Part shown: in pieces, positions 27,668 to 35,304 of the stretch | Numbering within the stretch: the first letter of the stretch is position 1 | How the letters are laid out: the number at the start of each line of letters is the position of its first letter | Assembly: GCF_001679785.1 (NCBI RefSeq) | Contig: NZ_CP016286.1 | Coordinates: 558,001-622,000 of the forward strand | Source of the DNA: Rhizobium leguminosarum | GTDB lineage: Bacteria; Pseudomonadota; Alphaproteobacteria; Rhizobiales; Rhizobiaceae | Length of the DNA stretch: 64,000 bases | Direction of reading: 5' to 3' | The notes under the pieces: generated by a model | What the model was told of the DNA's origin: nothing | The model's database searches: none | Seen by the model: only the letters and a program-made list of their open reading frames with translations | Translations under genes and position numbers: made by a program

Positions 27668-28681
27668 TCAGAATCCTGCAAGCACCGCCTTGCCCTTCAT
27701 CCTGCCGCTTTCGACCATGGCATGCGCCGTCTTGAGGTTCGCCGCATTGATCGGCCCGACGATTTCTGAAAGCGTGGTGCGGATCTTTCCGGCGTCGACG
27801 AGCTCGGAAATCTTGTTCAGCAGCTTGTGCTGCTCGATCATGTCAGGCGTGCCGTAGAGCGGGCGGGTGAACATCAGCTCCCAATGGACGGAGACGGCCT
27901 TGCGCTTGAAGGGCACGATGTCGAGCGTCTTCGGATCGTCGATCAATGCGAAGCGGCCCTGCGGTGCAATCGCTTCGACGATGTCGCCGATATGGCTATC
28001 GGTATTGGTGGTAGAGAATATGAATCCCGGCGCGCCTATGCCGAGCGCTGCCACCTGCGGCGCGATCGGCCTGGAATGGTCGACGACATGATGCGCGCCG
28101 AGTTCCTTTACCCAGTCCTGCGTTTCCGGCCGCGAGGCCGTGGCGATCACCGTCAGGTCGGTCAATGCCCGGGCGATCTGAATGGCGATCGAGCCGACGC
28201 CGCCAGCGCCGCCGATGATCAGGATGGATCGTCCCGCTCCCGAAACCGCGTCCTGCACCTTCAGCCGGTCGAACAGCGCTTCGTAGGCAGTGATCGAGGT
28301 CAGCGGCAGGGCGGCCGCGGCAGCGAAATCGAGGCTCTTCGGTTTGCCGCCGACGATGCGCTCGTCGACGAGATGGAATTCGGCATTGCTGCCCGGGCGG
28401 CTGATGACCCCGGAGTAGAACACCTCGTCGCCCGGCCTGAACAGGGTGACATCGGCGCCGATGGCCTTGACGATGCCGGCGGCATCCCAGCCGAGCACCT
28501 TGAGTTCGTCCGTGGGCGGCGCGGAATGGGCGCGCACCTTCACGTCGACGGGATTGACCGAAACGGCTTTGATTTCGACGAGCAGATCGTGTCCCCCAGC
28601 CTCCGGCATCGGCAGCTCGACATCGATCAGCGAGGTTTCGGCGGAGATCGGTTGTGGCGTTTTATAGGCGACGGCGCGCAT
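27668..28681 (-). CDS. Zinc-type alcohol dehydrogenase family / quinone oxidoreductase-like enzyme
   Basis: The protein has 337 residues from ATG 28681 (MRAVAYKTPQPISAETSLID). The GroES-like domain (about 25-120) carries VSVNPVDVKVR and GWDAAGIVKAIG. The Rossmann domain has ILIIGGAGGVGSIAIQIARA (about 152-171). It lacks the structural-zinc Cys cluster, as in MDR quinone/enone reductases of the ZADH-like group. It should use NADPH to reduce quinones or electrophilic enones. It diverges from an HxlR regulator with an N-terminal Cys, an arrangement common for electrophile- and quinone-responsive reductases. Confidence 0.92.
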   Translation of the reverse strand: MRAVAYKTPQPISAETSLIDVELPMPEAGGHDLLVEIKAVSVNPVDVKVRAHSAPPTDELKVLGWDAAGIVKAIGADVTLFRPGDEVFYSGVISRPGSNAEFHLVDERIVGGKPKSLDFAAAAALPLTSITAYEALFDRLKVQDAVSGAGRSILIIGGAGGVGSIAIQIARALTDLTVIATASRPETQDWVKELGAHHVVDHSRPIAPQVAALGIGAPGFIFSTTNTDSHIGDIVEAIAPQGRFALIDDPKTLDIVPFKRKAVSVHWELMFTRPLYGTPDMIEQHKLLNKISELVDAGKIRTTLSEIVGPINAANLKTAHAMVESGRMKGKAVLAGF

Positions 28682-28755
28682 GGGAAACTCCTGTGTTCGT
28701 TGCACGGAAGGTAGATGCGCACTAAGTTCTGACAACGCAAGAATGCACAAATTCT

Positions 28756-28778
28756 GTACGTAGTACCCAAAAGGATAC
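28756..28778. promoter_or_regulatory. Candidate HxlR operator between divergent genes
   Basis: Within the 103-bp divergent spacer lie GTAC-GTA-GTAC at 28756-28766 and the overlapping inverted repeat GTACCC-AAAA-GGATAC at 28763-28778 (5 of 6 positions paired). HxlR proteins bind short GTAC-containing palindromes. The repeat ends 7 bp before the HxlR start codon, which fits autorepression. Confidence 0.5.
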
Positions 28779-28784
28779 CGTAAA

Positions 28785-29189
28785 ATGTCATTGCCACGCG
28801 CCAAGCTCATCCAGAATTTCCCCGGCTGCCCGGTCGAAGCGACGCTGACTTACCTCGACGGGAAGTGGAAGGGCGTGATCCTCTTTCATCTGATGCAAGG
28901 AACCCTCCGCTTCAATGAATTGCGGCGTAAGCTGCCGGCCGTGACCCAACGCATGCTGACCAAGCAGCTGCGGGAACTGGAAGAATCCGGCCTGGTATCA
29001 CGCACCGTCTATCCGGTCGTGCCGCCGAGGGTCGAATATGCAATGACGCCGCTCGGCATGACGCTCAAGCCCGTCATCCAGGCGTTGGCAGCCTGGGGTG
29101 ACGATTATGTCTTCTGCAGCCCGGAAGGCCGTGAACTGCGCCTGGCTTCAGACGGCCTGCGTGCTCCGGTCGCGGCGCTCGAGGCGTAG
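28785..29189 (+). CDS. HxlR family winged-helix regulator, redox-Cys type
   Basis: The protein has 134 residues. FPGCPVEATLTYLDGKWKGV is the HxlR signature with a single N-terminal Cys near residue 15, the position used for thiol sensing in YodB/HypR/QorR-type members. The helix-turn-helix is LRFNELRRKLPAVTQRMLTK and the wing is SRTVYPVVPPRVEYAMTPLG. It probably represses the divergent quinone reductase-like gene and itself until oxidised or alkylated. Its 3' end overlaps the convergent MFS gene by 42 bp. Confidence 0.93.
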   Translation: MSLPRAKLIQNFPGCPVEATLTYLDGKWKGVILFHLMQGTLRFNELRRKLPAVTQRMLTKQLRELEESGLVSRTVYPVVPPRVEYAMTPLGMTLKPVIQALAAWGDDYVFCSPEGRELRLASDGLRAPVAALEA

Positions 29190-30392
29190 CGAGGCTGCAA
29201 AGACGAACAGGCCGAGGAAGGATAGTGCTGCGCCGACATAACCGGTCGCCGCAAAACCGTAACCTCCGGCGATGACGAGGCCGCCGAGCCAGGCGCCGAT
29301 CGCATTGGCGATGTTGAAGGCGGAATGGTTGGAGGCGGCCGCAAGCGTCTGCGCGTCGGCGGCAACATCCATCAGCCGCGTCTGCAGCGCCGGGCCGGCG
29401 GCAAAGCCGCAGCCGACGAGGAAGACGGAAAGCCCAAGCAAATAGGGGTTGGCGGCGGTCAGCGAGAAGGTGGTCAGCACCACGATATTATAGATGAGCG
29501 ACCCGCCGATCGTGCCGAGCAGCGATTTGTCGGCGAGCCACGAGCCGATGAAATTGCCTGCATTCATGCCGACGCCGAAGAGGACCAGCATGATCGGAAC
29601 GGCCGTTTCCGGCAGCATCGCCACCTCAGTCGTCGTCGAGGCGATATAGCTGAACATCGCGAACATGCCGCCGTAACCGACAGCGGCGATGCCGAGCGTC
29701 AGCCACACCTGCGGTCGGCGGAAGGCGCCGAGTTCGCGCAGGAAGCCCGCTTCCGCGGAAACCCGGTCCTTCGGAACGTAGAACCAGATCAGCACCACGG
29801 TCAGCAGGCCGAGCACGCCGACCGAGAAAAACGCCACCTGCCAGTCGAGCGACTGGCCGAAGAATGTCGTCAACGGCGTGCCGAGAAGTGTCGCAACGGT
29901 CAGGCCGAGCATGACGCGGCCAACAGCACGGGCGCGGCGATGCGCCGGCACCATCGAGGCGGCGACAAGCGCCGCGACGCCGAAATAGGCGCCGTGCGGC
30001 AGGCCGCTGACGAAGCGCAGCAGCGTAAAGCTTTCGAAGGTCGGCGCCATGGCGCTCGATATATTGCCGGCGGCAAAGATCAGCATCAGCGTCAAAAGCA
30101 GCGTGCGGCGCGCCATCTTTGCGGCGAGCACGGCAATGACAGGTGCGCCGACGACGACGCCGAGCGCATAGGCGCTGATGACGTAACCGGCCTGCGGCGT
30201 CGTGACCGAAAAGGTTTCGGCGACATTGGGCAGCAGCCCCATGATCGCGAATTCGCCAGTGCCTATGCCGAAGCCGCCGCAGGCGAGCGCCAGCTGGACC
30301 AGCGCCACGGTCATTGCCGATGGCAGCGCTTGATCCTGGCTATCAATGGAGTTCCGGCTATCGACTGAAATATTGGCGGCAATCTCACTCAC
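29148..30392 (-). CDS. MFS efflux transporter (AraJ/YdhP-like)
   Basis: GTG at 30392 is chosen as start because GAGGAGCT lies just upstream; earlier in-frame codons add a Pro/Ala-rich stretch without a ribosome site. The protein has about 414 residues and 12 TM helices. It includes GTGEFAIMGLLPNVAETFSV in TM1 and GALGVVVGAPVIAVLAAKMARR-type wording (motif A region), typical of the DHA1 sugar/drug exporters AraJ and YdhP. Substrate unknown. The divergent spacer to the lipid kinase carries two matching palindromes. The 3' end overlaps the HxlR gene by 42 bp. Confidence 0.92.
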   Translation of the reverse strand: MSEIAANISVDSRNSIDSQDQALPSAMTVALVQLALACGGFGIGTGEFAIMGLLPNVAETFSVTTPQAGYVISAYALGVVVGAPVIAVLAAKMARRTLLLTLMLIFAAGNISSAMAPTFESFTLLRFVSGLPHGAYFGVAALVAASMVPAHRRARAVGRVMLGLTVATLLGTPLTTFFGQSLDWQVAFFSVGVLGLLTVVLIWFYVPKDRVSAEAGFLRELGAFRRPQVWLTLGIAAVGYGGMFAMFSYIASTTTEVAMLPETAVPIMLVLFGVGMNAGNFIGSWLADKSLLGTIGGSLIYNIVVLTTFSLTAANPYLLGLSVFLVGCGFAAGPALQTRLMDVAADAQTLAAASNHSAFNIANAIGAWLGGLVIAGGYGFAATGYVGAALSFLGLFVFAASLRLERRDRSTQAV

Positions 30393-30531
30393 GAGAGCTC
30401 CTCGAGGCGGTTTCTGCTTGGCAATGGCCTCTGGCGCAGGCGCGGCCGCAAGCCGATCGGTGGAAATGGCGGGAGGTGGAGACGATGTCTCCGATAGACC
30501 ATCTATCCGTGAGGCCTGGGCTGCCGTCGAG

Positions 30532-30588
30532 TGCATTTTTTGCAGTGCAGCGTCCTGCTATGTGCATACGTCTATTGCAATTTTTGCA
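30532..30588. promoter_or_regulatory. Two near-identical 13-bp operators 44 bp apart
   Basis: TGCATTTTTTGCA at 30532-30544 and TGCAATTTTTGCA at 30576-30588 differ by one base, are each near-perfect inverted repeats, and sit 44 bp apart (about four helix turns). Between them lie TGCAGTGCA and TGTGCAT fragments of the same type. They occupy the divergent spacer between the MFS gene and the lipid kinase. A looping repressor or activator is a reasonable inference. Confidence 0.55.
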
Positions 30589-30692
30589 TTTCTGCCCTTT
30601 GTCAGGAAAGTAGGTTGCGCTTGAAATCGGCGATACCGCAACCATCTCAGGGGCAGGGCAGGAGCATTTCCGCGCCAGGGACGGGAGCTCTT

Positions 30693-31637
30693 ATGAAGCT
30701 TGTAGGCTTTTTCAATCGCGACGGCGGGACCTTCAAGACCACCGACATGCTGGCCTATGAAAAAAGGGCGGAGGCGGCTTTCCGCGAAGCGGGGCACGAT
30801 TTCGACGCCATCGTCTTCTCAGGAAAGGAAATCATTCCTGCGATGGAGCGGGCGGCCAAGCGCGACGATATCGACGGGATCGTCGCCGGCGGCGGCGACG
30901 GCACGATTTCGGCGGCGGCATCGATTGCCTGGAAGAACGGAATTGCGCTCGGCGTCGTGCCTGCCGGCACGATGAACCTATTTGCCCGCTCGCTGCGTGT
31001 GCCGCTCGATATCTGGCAGGCGCTCGATGTGCTTGCCTCCGGCGAGGTCGACAATGTCGATATCGCCAGCGCCAACGGCCGGCCCTTCATCCACCAGTTT
31101 TCCGCCGGCCTGCATGCCCGCATGGTGCGCTACCGCAACGCCTACAGCTATCGGTCCCGGCTGGGCAAGATACGGGCGAGCACCAAGGCGGCTTTGGGCG
31201 TCATCTTCAACCCGCCTGAATTCGAGGTCGAGTTCGAGGCGATCGGCATGCGCGAGCGCCGCAGGGTGTCGGCCATATCAGTCTCCAACAATCCCTTCGG
31301 TGAGAACGCGCTGCTCTACGCCGATAATTTGAGGAGCGGCGAGCTCGGATTCTATACGGCAAATCCGTTGAAACCCCTCGGTGTCGCCCGTCTCGCCATC
31401 GACATGCTGCGCGGCAAGGTCCGGGAGAATGCCGATGTCATGGTGATGCATCCGGCCGAAGTGCACCTGCACTTCCCGAAACTGCGCTCCAAGGCGAATT
31501 GCGTCATGGACGGCGAGCTGCTGCCGCTCGAACGCGACGTCTCTATCCGGCTGCATCCGGGCGAATTGAAGGTTCTCGTCAAACAGGGGCTCGCCGCTCA
31601 AGTGAATGCGGACGAACGCCGCGAGCCCGCTGCGTAA
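30693..31637 (+). CDS. Diacylglycerol/lipid kinase family protein (DAGK catalytic domain)
   Basis: The protein has 314 residues; ATG 30693 follows CGGGAGCTCTT. The nucleotide-binding motif is IVAGGGDGTISAAASIAWKN (about 68-87), followed by LGVVPAGTMNLFARSL, both hallmarks of the DagK/YegS/sphingosine-kinase fold. The C-terminal beta-sandwich domain ends near CVMDGELLPLE. It probably phosphorylates a lipid hydroxyl at the membrane. The last codons (PAA-stop) lie inside a 17-bp tandem repeat. Confidence 0.9.
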   Translation: MKLVGFFNRDGGTFKTTDMLAYEKRAEAAFREAGHDFDAIVFSGKEIIPAMERAAKRDDIDGIVAGGGDGTISAAASIAWKNGIALGVVPAGTMNLFARSLRVPLDIWQALDVLASGEVDNVDIASANGRPFIHQFSAGLHARMVRYRNAYSYRSRLGKIRASTKAALGVIFNPPEFEVEFEAIGMRERRRVSAISVSNNPFGENALLYADNLRSGELGFYTANPLKPLGVARLAIDMLRGKVRENADVMVMHPAEVHLHFPKLRSKANCVMDGELLPLERDVSIRLHPGELKVLVKQGLAAQVNADERREPAA

Positions 31638-31679
31638 GTCGGCCCGCTGCGTAAGCCGGCCGGCTGCGTAGGTCGGCAC
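31629..31679. repeat. Three tandem 17-bp repeats at the 3' end of the lipid kinase gene
   Basis: The units are GCTGCGTAAGTCGGCCC, GCTGCGTAAGCCGGCCG and GCTGCGTAGGTCGGCAC, placed end to end. The first contains the TAA stop of the kinase gene. Because 17 is not a multiple of 3, changes in copy number would not extend the protein. Confidence 0.85.
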
Positions 31680-31689
31680 CCGCGTAATT

Positions 31690-33042
31690 TCAGAGCCGCG
31701 GCAGATAAGTGCGGTAGTCGAAATCCGAGACGGTGCGCAGATGCGCAAGCGCTTCCTTGCGCTTGGTGTCGCCATAGAGCGCCTGATAACGCGCGCCGAA
31801 GATATCGGCGATGAAGGGCGAGGTGCGGAAGGTCTCGACGGCGCTGAGGAAATCATGCGTCAGTCGCGTCGTATTCGCAGGTATGTGCGAGGGCGTCGTC
31901 TCTTCGCCGGGGTCGAGTTCTCCATCGAGACCGGTGAGCATGCCGCCGAGGATCGCCGCCAGCAGCAGATAGGGGTTGACGTCGGCGCCGGCGACGCGGT
32001 GTTCGATGCGTGCGGCCGGCCCATCCTTGTCGGGGATGCGGATCGCCGTGCCGCGATGGCCGCTGCCCCAGGTCAGATCGACAGGCGCAAACGAGCCCGG
32101 CTGGAAGCGGCGGTAGGAATTGGCGAAGGGAGCGAAGATCAGCTGCGCTGCGCGCATGGTGTCGAGCAGGCCTGATATCACCGATTTGATGAGCTTCGGC
32201 TCGCCGCCCTTGGCATCGAGGATGTTGCGGCCTTGCCCGTCGATGATGCTCGCATGCACATGCAGGCCGGAGCCGGCATGTTCGGAATAGGGCTTGGCCA
32301 TGCAGGTCGATTTCAGCCCGTGGCGGCGTGCTGCCTGTTCGGCGATGCGCTTGAGATAGAGGCAATCGTCGGCAGCTGCCAGCGCATCCGCGCGGTGCAG
32401 CAGGTTGACCTCGAACTGGCCCGGACCGAATTCCGCCGTCGTTGCATCCGCCGGCAGGTCCTGCGCCTTCGCATAGGCCCTCAGGGTCTGCAAATAGCCA
32501 TCGAGCGCGTCGACGGCGCTCATGTCGTAGAGCTGGAAACCGTTCGGTTCGCCGCGATAGGTGAGGCTTTCAGGCGGGCAGGGACGACCGGTCTCGCGCC
32601 AGTCTCCCGACATCACGTAAAATTCCAGCTCGGTGGCGACGACGGGCGTCAGCCCGCGCGCCGCATAGCGCTCCAGCACCGAAGCGAGGATGGCGCGTGG
32701 ATCCATGAAGCTCGGGCTGCCGTCGAATTCATGCATGGTGGCGAGCACCTGCATCGAACCCTCGGGCGCCCAGGGCATCGGCGCCAGGCTGCGCCGGTCG
32801 GGGATGACTTTGCCGTCGGGATCGCCGATCGTCAGCGACAGGCCGGTGATATCGTCATTGTCGTCGCCCCAGATGTCGAGCGATTGCGTCGAGGTCGGCA
32901 GGCGGATGTCACCGGCCCAGACCTTGTCTGCGGCGCCGGGCGGAAGCTGCTTGCCGCGCAGGTCGCCGTTCATGCCGACGATCAGGATCTCGAAACGCGG
33001 GTCACCGTTGTCGGCCTTGCCGTCCATCCTGTCGCTCGCCAT
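31690..33042 (-). CDS. Glutamine synthetase family protein (gamma-glutamyl-polyamine synthetase type)
   Basis: The protein has 450 residues from ATG 33042; a TTG at 33072 is possible but only AAGGCC stands close to the ATG. GS-family motifs are ATELEFYVM (metal-binding Glu residues), EFGPGQFEVNL, SGLHVHAS (ammonia/His loop), APVDLTWGSGHRG and AARIEHRVAGADVNPYLLLAA. The adenylylation Tyr loop of true GlnA is not evident and the N-terminal domain starts FEILIVGMNGDLRGK. Such proteins (PuuA/SpuI/GlnT) ligate glutamate to putrescine or other amines. The divergent aminotransferase makes polyamine use the likely role. Confidence 0.88.
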   Translation of the reverse strand: MASDRMDGKADNGDPRFEILIVGMNGDLRGKQLPPGAADKVWAGDIRLPTSTQSLDIWGDDNDDITGLSLTIGDPDGKVIPDRRSLAPMPWAPEGSMQVLATMHEFDGSPSFMDPRAILASVLERYAARGLTPVVATELEFYVMSGDWRETGRPCPPESLTYRGEPNGFQLYDMSAVDALDGYLQTLRAYAKAQDLPADATTAEFGPGQFEVNLLHRADALAAADDCLYLKRIAEQAARRHGLKSTCMAKPYSEHAGSGLHVHASIIDGQGRNILDAKGGEPKLIKSVISGLLDTMRAAQLIFAPFANSYRRFQPGSFAPVDLTWGSGHRGTAIRIPDKDGPAARIEHRVAGADVNPYLLLAAILGGMLTGLDGELDPGEETTPSHIPANTTRLTHDFLSAVETFRTSPFIADIFGARYQALYGDTKRKEALAHLRTVSDFDYRTYLPRL

Positions 33043-33124
33043 GGCCTTGAAAATCCTCCGGGACAAGGCCAAGCTCCTATCTCATCGACATCAGCCTTTC
33101 AATCCGCGAGGGTCTTTACCAATC

Positions 33125-34492
33125 ATGCCCGATACTTACCCGCCCTCGAATCTTGCCGCGATCGACGCCGCGCACCACCTGCACCCCTTCGCCGACATGA
33201 AGAAGCTGAATGCCGAGGGCGCGCGCATCATCCAGCGCGGCGAGGGCGTCTACATCTTCGACAATCACGGCAGGAAATATCTCGATGGCTTCGCCGGCCT
33301 CTGGTGCGTCAATATCGGTTATGGCCGCCGGGAGATCGCCGATGCCGCCACCAGGCAGATGAATGAGCTGCCCTATTACAACACCTTCTTCGGCACGACC
33401 TCGACGCCGGCGACGCTGTTGGCGCAGAAGGTCACATCCCATGCCGGCGAGCGGTTCAACCACATCTTCTTCACCGGCTCCGGCTCGGAGGCGAACGACA
33501 CCTGGTTCCGCATGGCCCGGGTCTACTGGAGCGCCGTCGGCAAGCCGTCCAAGAAGGTCGTCATATCGAGGAGGAACGGCTATCACGGTTCGACCGTCGC
33601 CGGCGCCAGCCTCGGCGGCATGAAATACATGCATGAGCAGGGCGACCTGCCGATCCCGGGCATCGTCCATATCGGCCAGCCCTATTGGTACGGCGAGGGC
33701 GGCGATCTCTCGCCCGCCGAATTCGGTCTCAAGGTTGCCCGCGAGCTCGAAGCGAAGATCGACGAACTCGGCGAGGAGAATGTCGCCGCCTTCGTCGCCG
33801 AGCCGGTGCAGGGGGCTGCCGGCGTCATCATCCCGCCCGAGACCTACTGGCCGGAGATCGACCGCATCTGCAAGGCGCGCAATATCCTGCTGGTGACCGA
33901 CGAGGTGATCTGCGGTTTCGGCCGACTGGGCGCCTGGTTCGGCCACCAGTATTTCGGTGTCGAACCCGATCTGGCGCCGATCGCCAAAGGGCTTTCCTCC
34001 GGCTACCTGCCGATCGGCGGCGTGCTCGTCAGCGACCGCATCGCCGATGTGCTGATCAACGAGGTGGGCGACTTCAACCACGGCTTCACCTATTCCGGCC
34101 ACCCGGTCTGCGCTGCCGCAGCCCTCGAAAACCTGCGCATCATCGAGGAGGAAAGACTGGTCGAACGCGTGCGCGACGATATCGGCCCCTATTTCGGCAA
34201 GGCCTGGGCAGCGCTCGCAGACCATGATTTGGTCGGCGAAGCCGTCAGCATCGGTCTGATGGGCGGCCTGCAGCTTGTTGCCGAAAAGAGCACGCGCACC
34301 CGTTATGCCAAGCCCGATCAGGTCGGTGCGCTGGTGCGCAATCACGCGCTGGCGAACGGTCTGGTGCTGCGCGCCACCGGCGACCGCATGCTCGCCTCGC
34401 CGCCTCTCGTCATCAGCCACGCCGAGGTGGACGAGATGGCGAGGATTACCAGGCTGGCGCTGGATTTGGCCTGGAAGGAGCTGAAATCCTGA
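33125..34492 (+). CDS. Class III aminotransferase (putrescine/omega-amino acid:pyruvate type)
   Basis: The protein has 455 residues. ATG 33125 opens MPDTYPPSNLAAIDAAHHLH; the frame upstream is antisense to the GS-like gene. The PLP-binding features are FTGSGSEANDTWFRMARVYW, RRNGYHGSTVAGASLGG, LVTDEVICGFGRLG (Asp pairing with the pyridine N) and PIAKGLSSGYLPIGG (Schiff-base Lys). These match SpuC-like putrescine-pyruvate transaminases. The last 33 bp form part of a 56-bp direct repeat that recurs at 35249-35304. Confidence 0.93.
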   Translation: MPDTYPPSNLAAIDAAHHLHPFADMKKLNAEGARIIQRGEGVYIFDNHGRKYLDGFAGLWCVNIGYGRREIADAATRQMNELPYYNTFFGTTSTPATLLAQKVTSHAGERFNHIFFTGSGSEANDTWFRMARVYWSAVGKPSKKVVISRRNGYHGSTVAGASLGGMKYMHEQGDLPIPGIVHIGQPYWYGEGGDLSPAEFGLKVARELEAKIDELGEENVAAFVAEPVQGAAGVIIPPETYWPEIDRICKARNILLVTDEVICGFGRLGAWFGHQYFGVEPDLAPIAKGLSSGYLPIGGVLVSDRIADVLINEVGDFNHGFTYSGHPVCAAAALENLRIIEEERLVERVRDDIGPYFGKAWAALADHDLVGEAVSIGLMGGLQLVAEKSTRTRYAKPDQVGALVRNHALANGLVLRATGDRMLASPPLVISHAEVDEMARITRLALDLAWKELKS

Positions 34493-34515
34493 TTGTGCTC
34501 AGTCCGGCTGGTTGA
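34460..34515. repeat. Left copy of a 56-bp direct repeat flanking a toxin-antitoxin cassette
   Basis: This copy holds the last 33 bp of the aminotransferase gene (33 bp to the stop at 34492) plus 23 bp that match the 3' end of the glycosyltransferase gene at 35288. The identical 56 bp occur at 35249-35304. The intact junction would have had the two convergent stop codons only 6 bp apart. The 733 bp between the copies (34516-35248) hold the toxin-antitoxin genes. Confidence 0.95.
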
Positions 34516-34561
34516 ACCGGCCACAGGCAAAGCCTTATCTGTCTAGCGAAAGCCTTCGGGC

Positions 34562-34863
34562 CTAAAGCTCAAAATCCTGCGGCTTGATATCTTCGGCGCC
34601 GTGTTTCACGCGTAGGACCACGATGCGGTCGCGATAGGAGCGGTAATAGACGCAGCGGTTCCGATAGGGCAGGCCGCGCAGGCCTTCCGCAATGTGGTCG
34701 CGGGAGATCCGGTGAAGTCCACTTCGGCGATCCAGGCGATCTTCGCGGTCAGATCGGCCAGGAACTCCTGCGCGTAGTGGGGGCTGCTTTCGGCGATATA
34801 GCGCCGAATATTCCGCAGATCCTCAATGGCGGATGGAGCGATAATCAGACGTTTCGGTTTGAT
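34562..34863 (-). pseudogene. Broken RelE/ParE-family toxin
   Basis: On the minus strand the frame after the antitoxin reads IKPKRLIIAPSAIEDLRNI, RRYIAESSPHYAQEFLADL and TAKIAWIAEVDFTG, then shifts. One missing base near 34713 moves the rest to another frame: SRDHIAEGLRGLPYRNRC, VYYRSYRDRIVVLRVKHG, AEDIKPQDFEL-stop. The order matches ParE toxins end to end. There is also no ATG, GTG or TTG at the start (the codon in the expected place is ATC). The toxin is therefore dead twice over. Confidence 0.85.
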
Positions 34864-34867
34864 GGCC

Positions 34868-35119
34868 CTAGCTTTCGTTCATGACGTCTTTGAGGAGATC
34901 CGCGCCGGTAGCGTATTCCTTGCCGAGGCCGGCTTCGATCTCGGCGTCCGCCGCATGAATGTCCTTACGCAGCACCTGCATTTTCAGCTCGTGGTCGGCG
35001 AGCATACGGATGCCTGCCCGCACGGCCTCGGTTTCGGTGCCGAACCGGCCATTGCGGACAAGATCCGATAGGATCCCGTCATAGGTATCGCCAAGGGAAA
35101 AGGTTTTTGCCCGTGCCAT
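34868..35119 (-). CDS. parD: ParD-like antitoxin (ribbon-helix-helix), intact
   Basis: The protein has 83 residues. FSLGDTYDGILSDLVRNGRF, GTETEAVRAGIRMLADHE is the ParD/CopG DNA-binding N-terminus, followed by an acidic toxin-binding tail (DIHAADAEIEAGLG). It precedes the broken ParE-like toxin. A good promoter overlaps two TACAATA repeats 20-50 bp upstream. The cassette is bounded by 56-bp direct repeats. Confidence 0.88.
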   Translation of the reverse strand: MARAKTFSLGDTYDGILSDLVRNGRFGTETEAVRAGIRMLADHELKMQVLRKDIHAADAEIEAGLGKEYATGADLLKDVMNES

Positions 35120-35140
35120 GTAAATTTACTCCCTGCTCTT

Positions 35141-35171
35141 ACTATATGACAAATACAATACTTTTACAATA
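35141..35171 (-). promoter_or_regulatory. Promoter and operator of the parD cassette
   Basis: On the minus strand TTGTAA (35169-35164) and TATAGT (35146-35141) are separated by exactly 17 bp. Two direct repeats TATTGTA (plus-strand TACAATA at 35154-35160 and 35165-35171, 11 bp apart) overlap the -35 and spacer, as expected for antitoxin autorepression. Confidence 0.6.
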
Positions 35172-35248
35172 TTCGAACATGCTAGATATGGCCAACGAGC
35201 CGATGGCTCAGGGCCTCCGAGCACAGTGAATGAAATAACGAAACTGAC

Positions 35249-35304
35249 CTGGATTTGGCCTGGAAGGAGCTGAAATCCTGATTGTGCTCAGTCCGGCTGG
35301 TTGA
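35249..35304. repeat. Right copy of the 56-bp direct repeat
   Basis: This is identical to 34460-34515. It contains a copy of the last codons of the aminotransferase (no longer in use) joined to the true 3' end of the glycosyltransferase gene whose stop is at 35288-35290. Confidence 0.95.
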
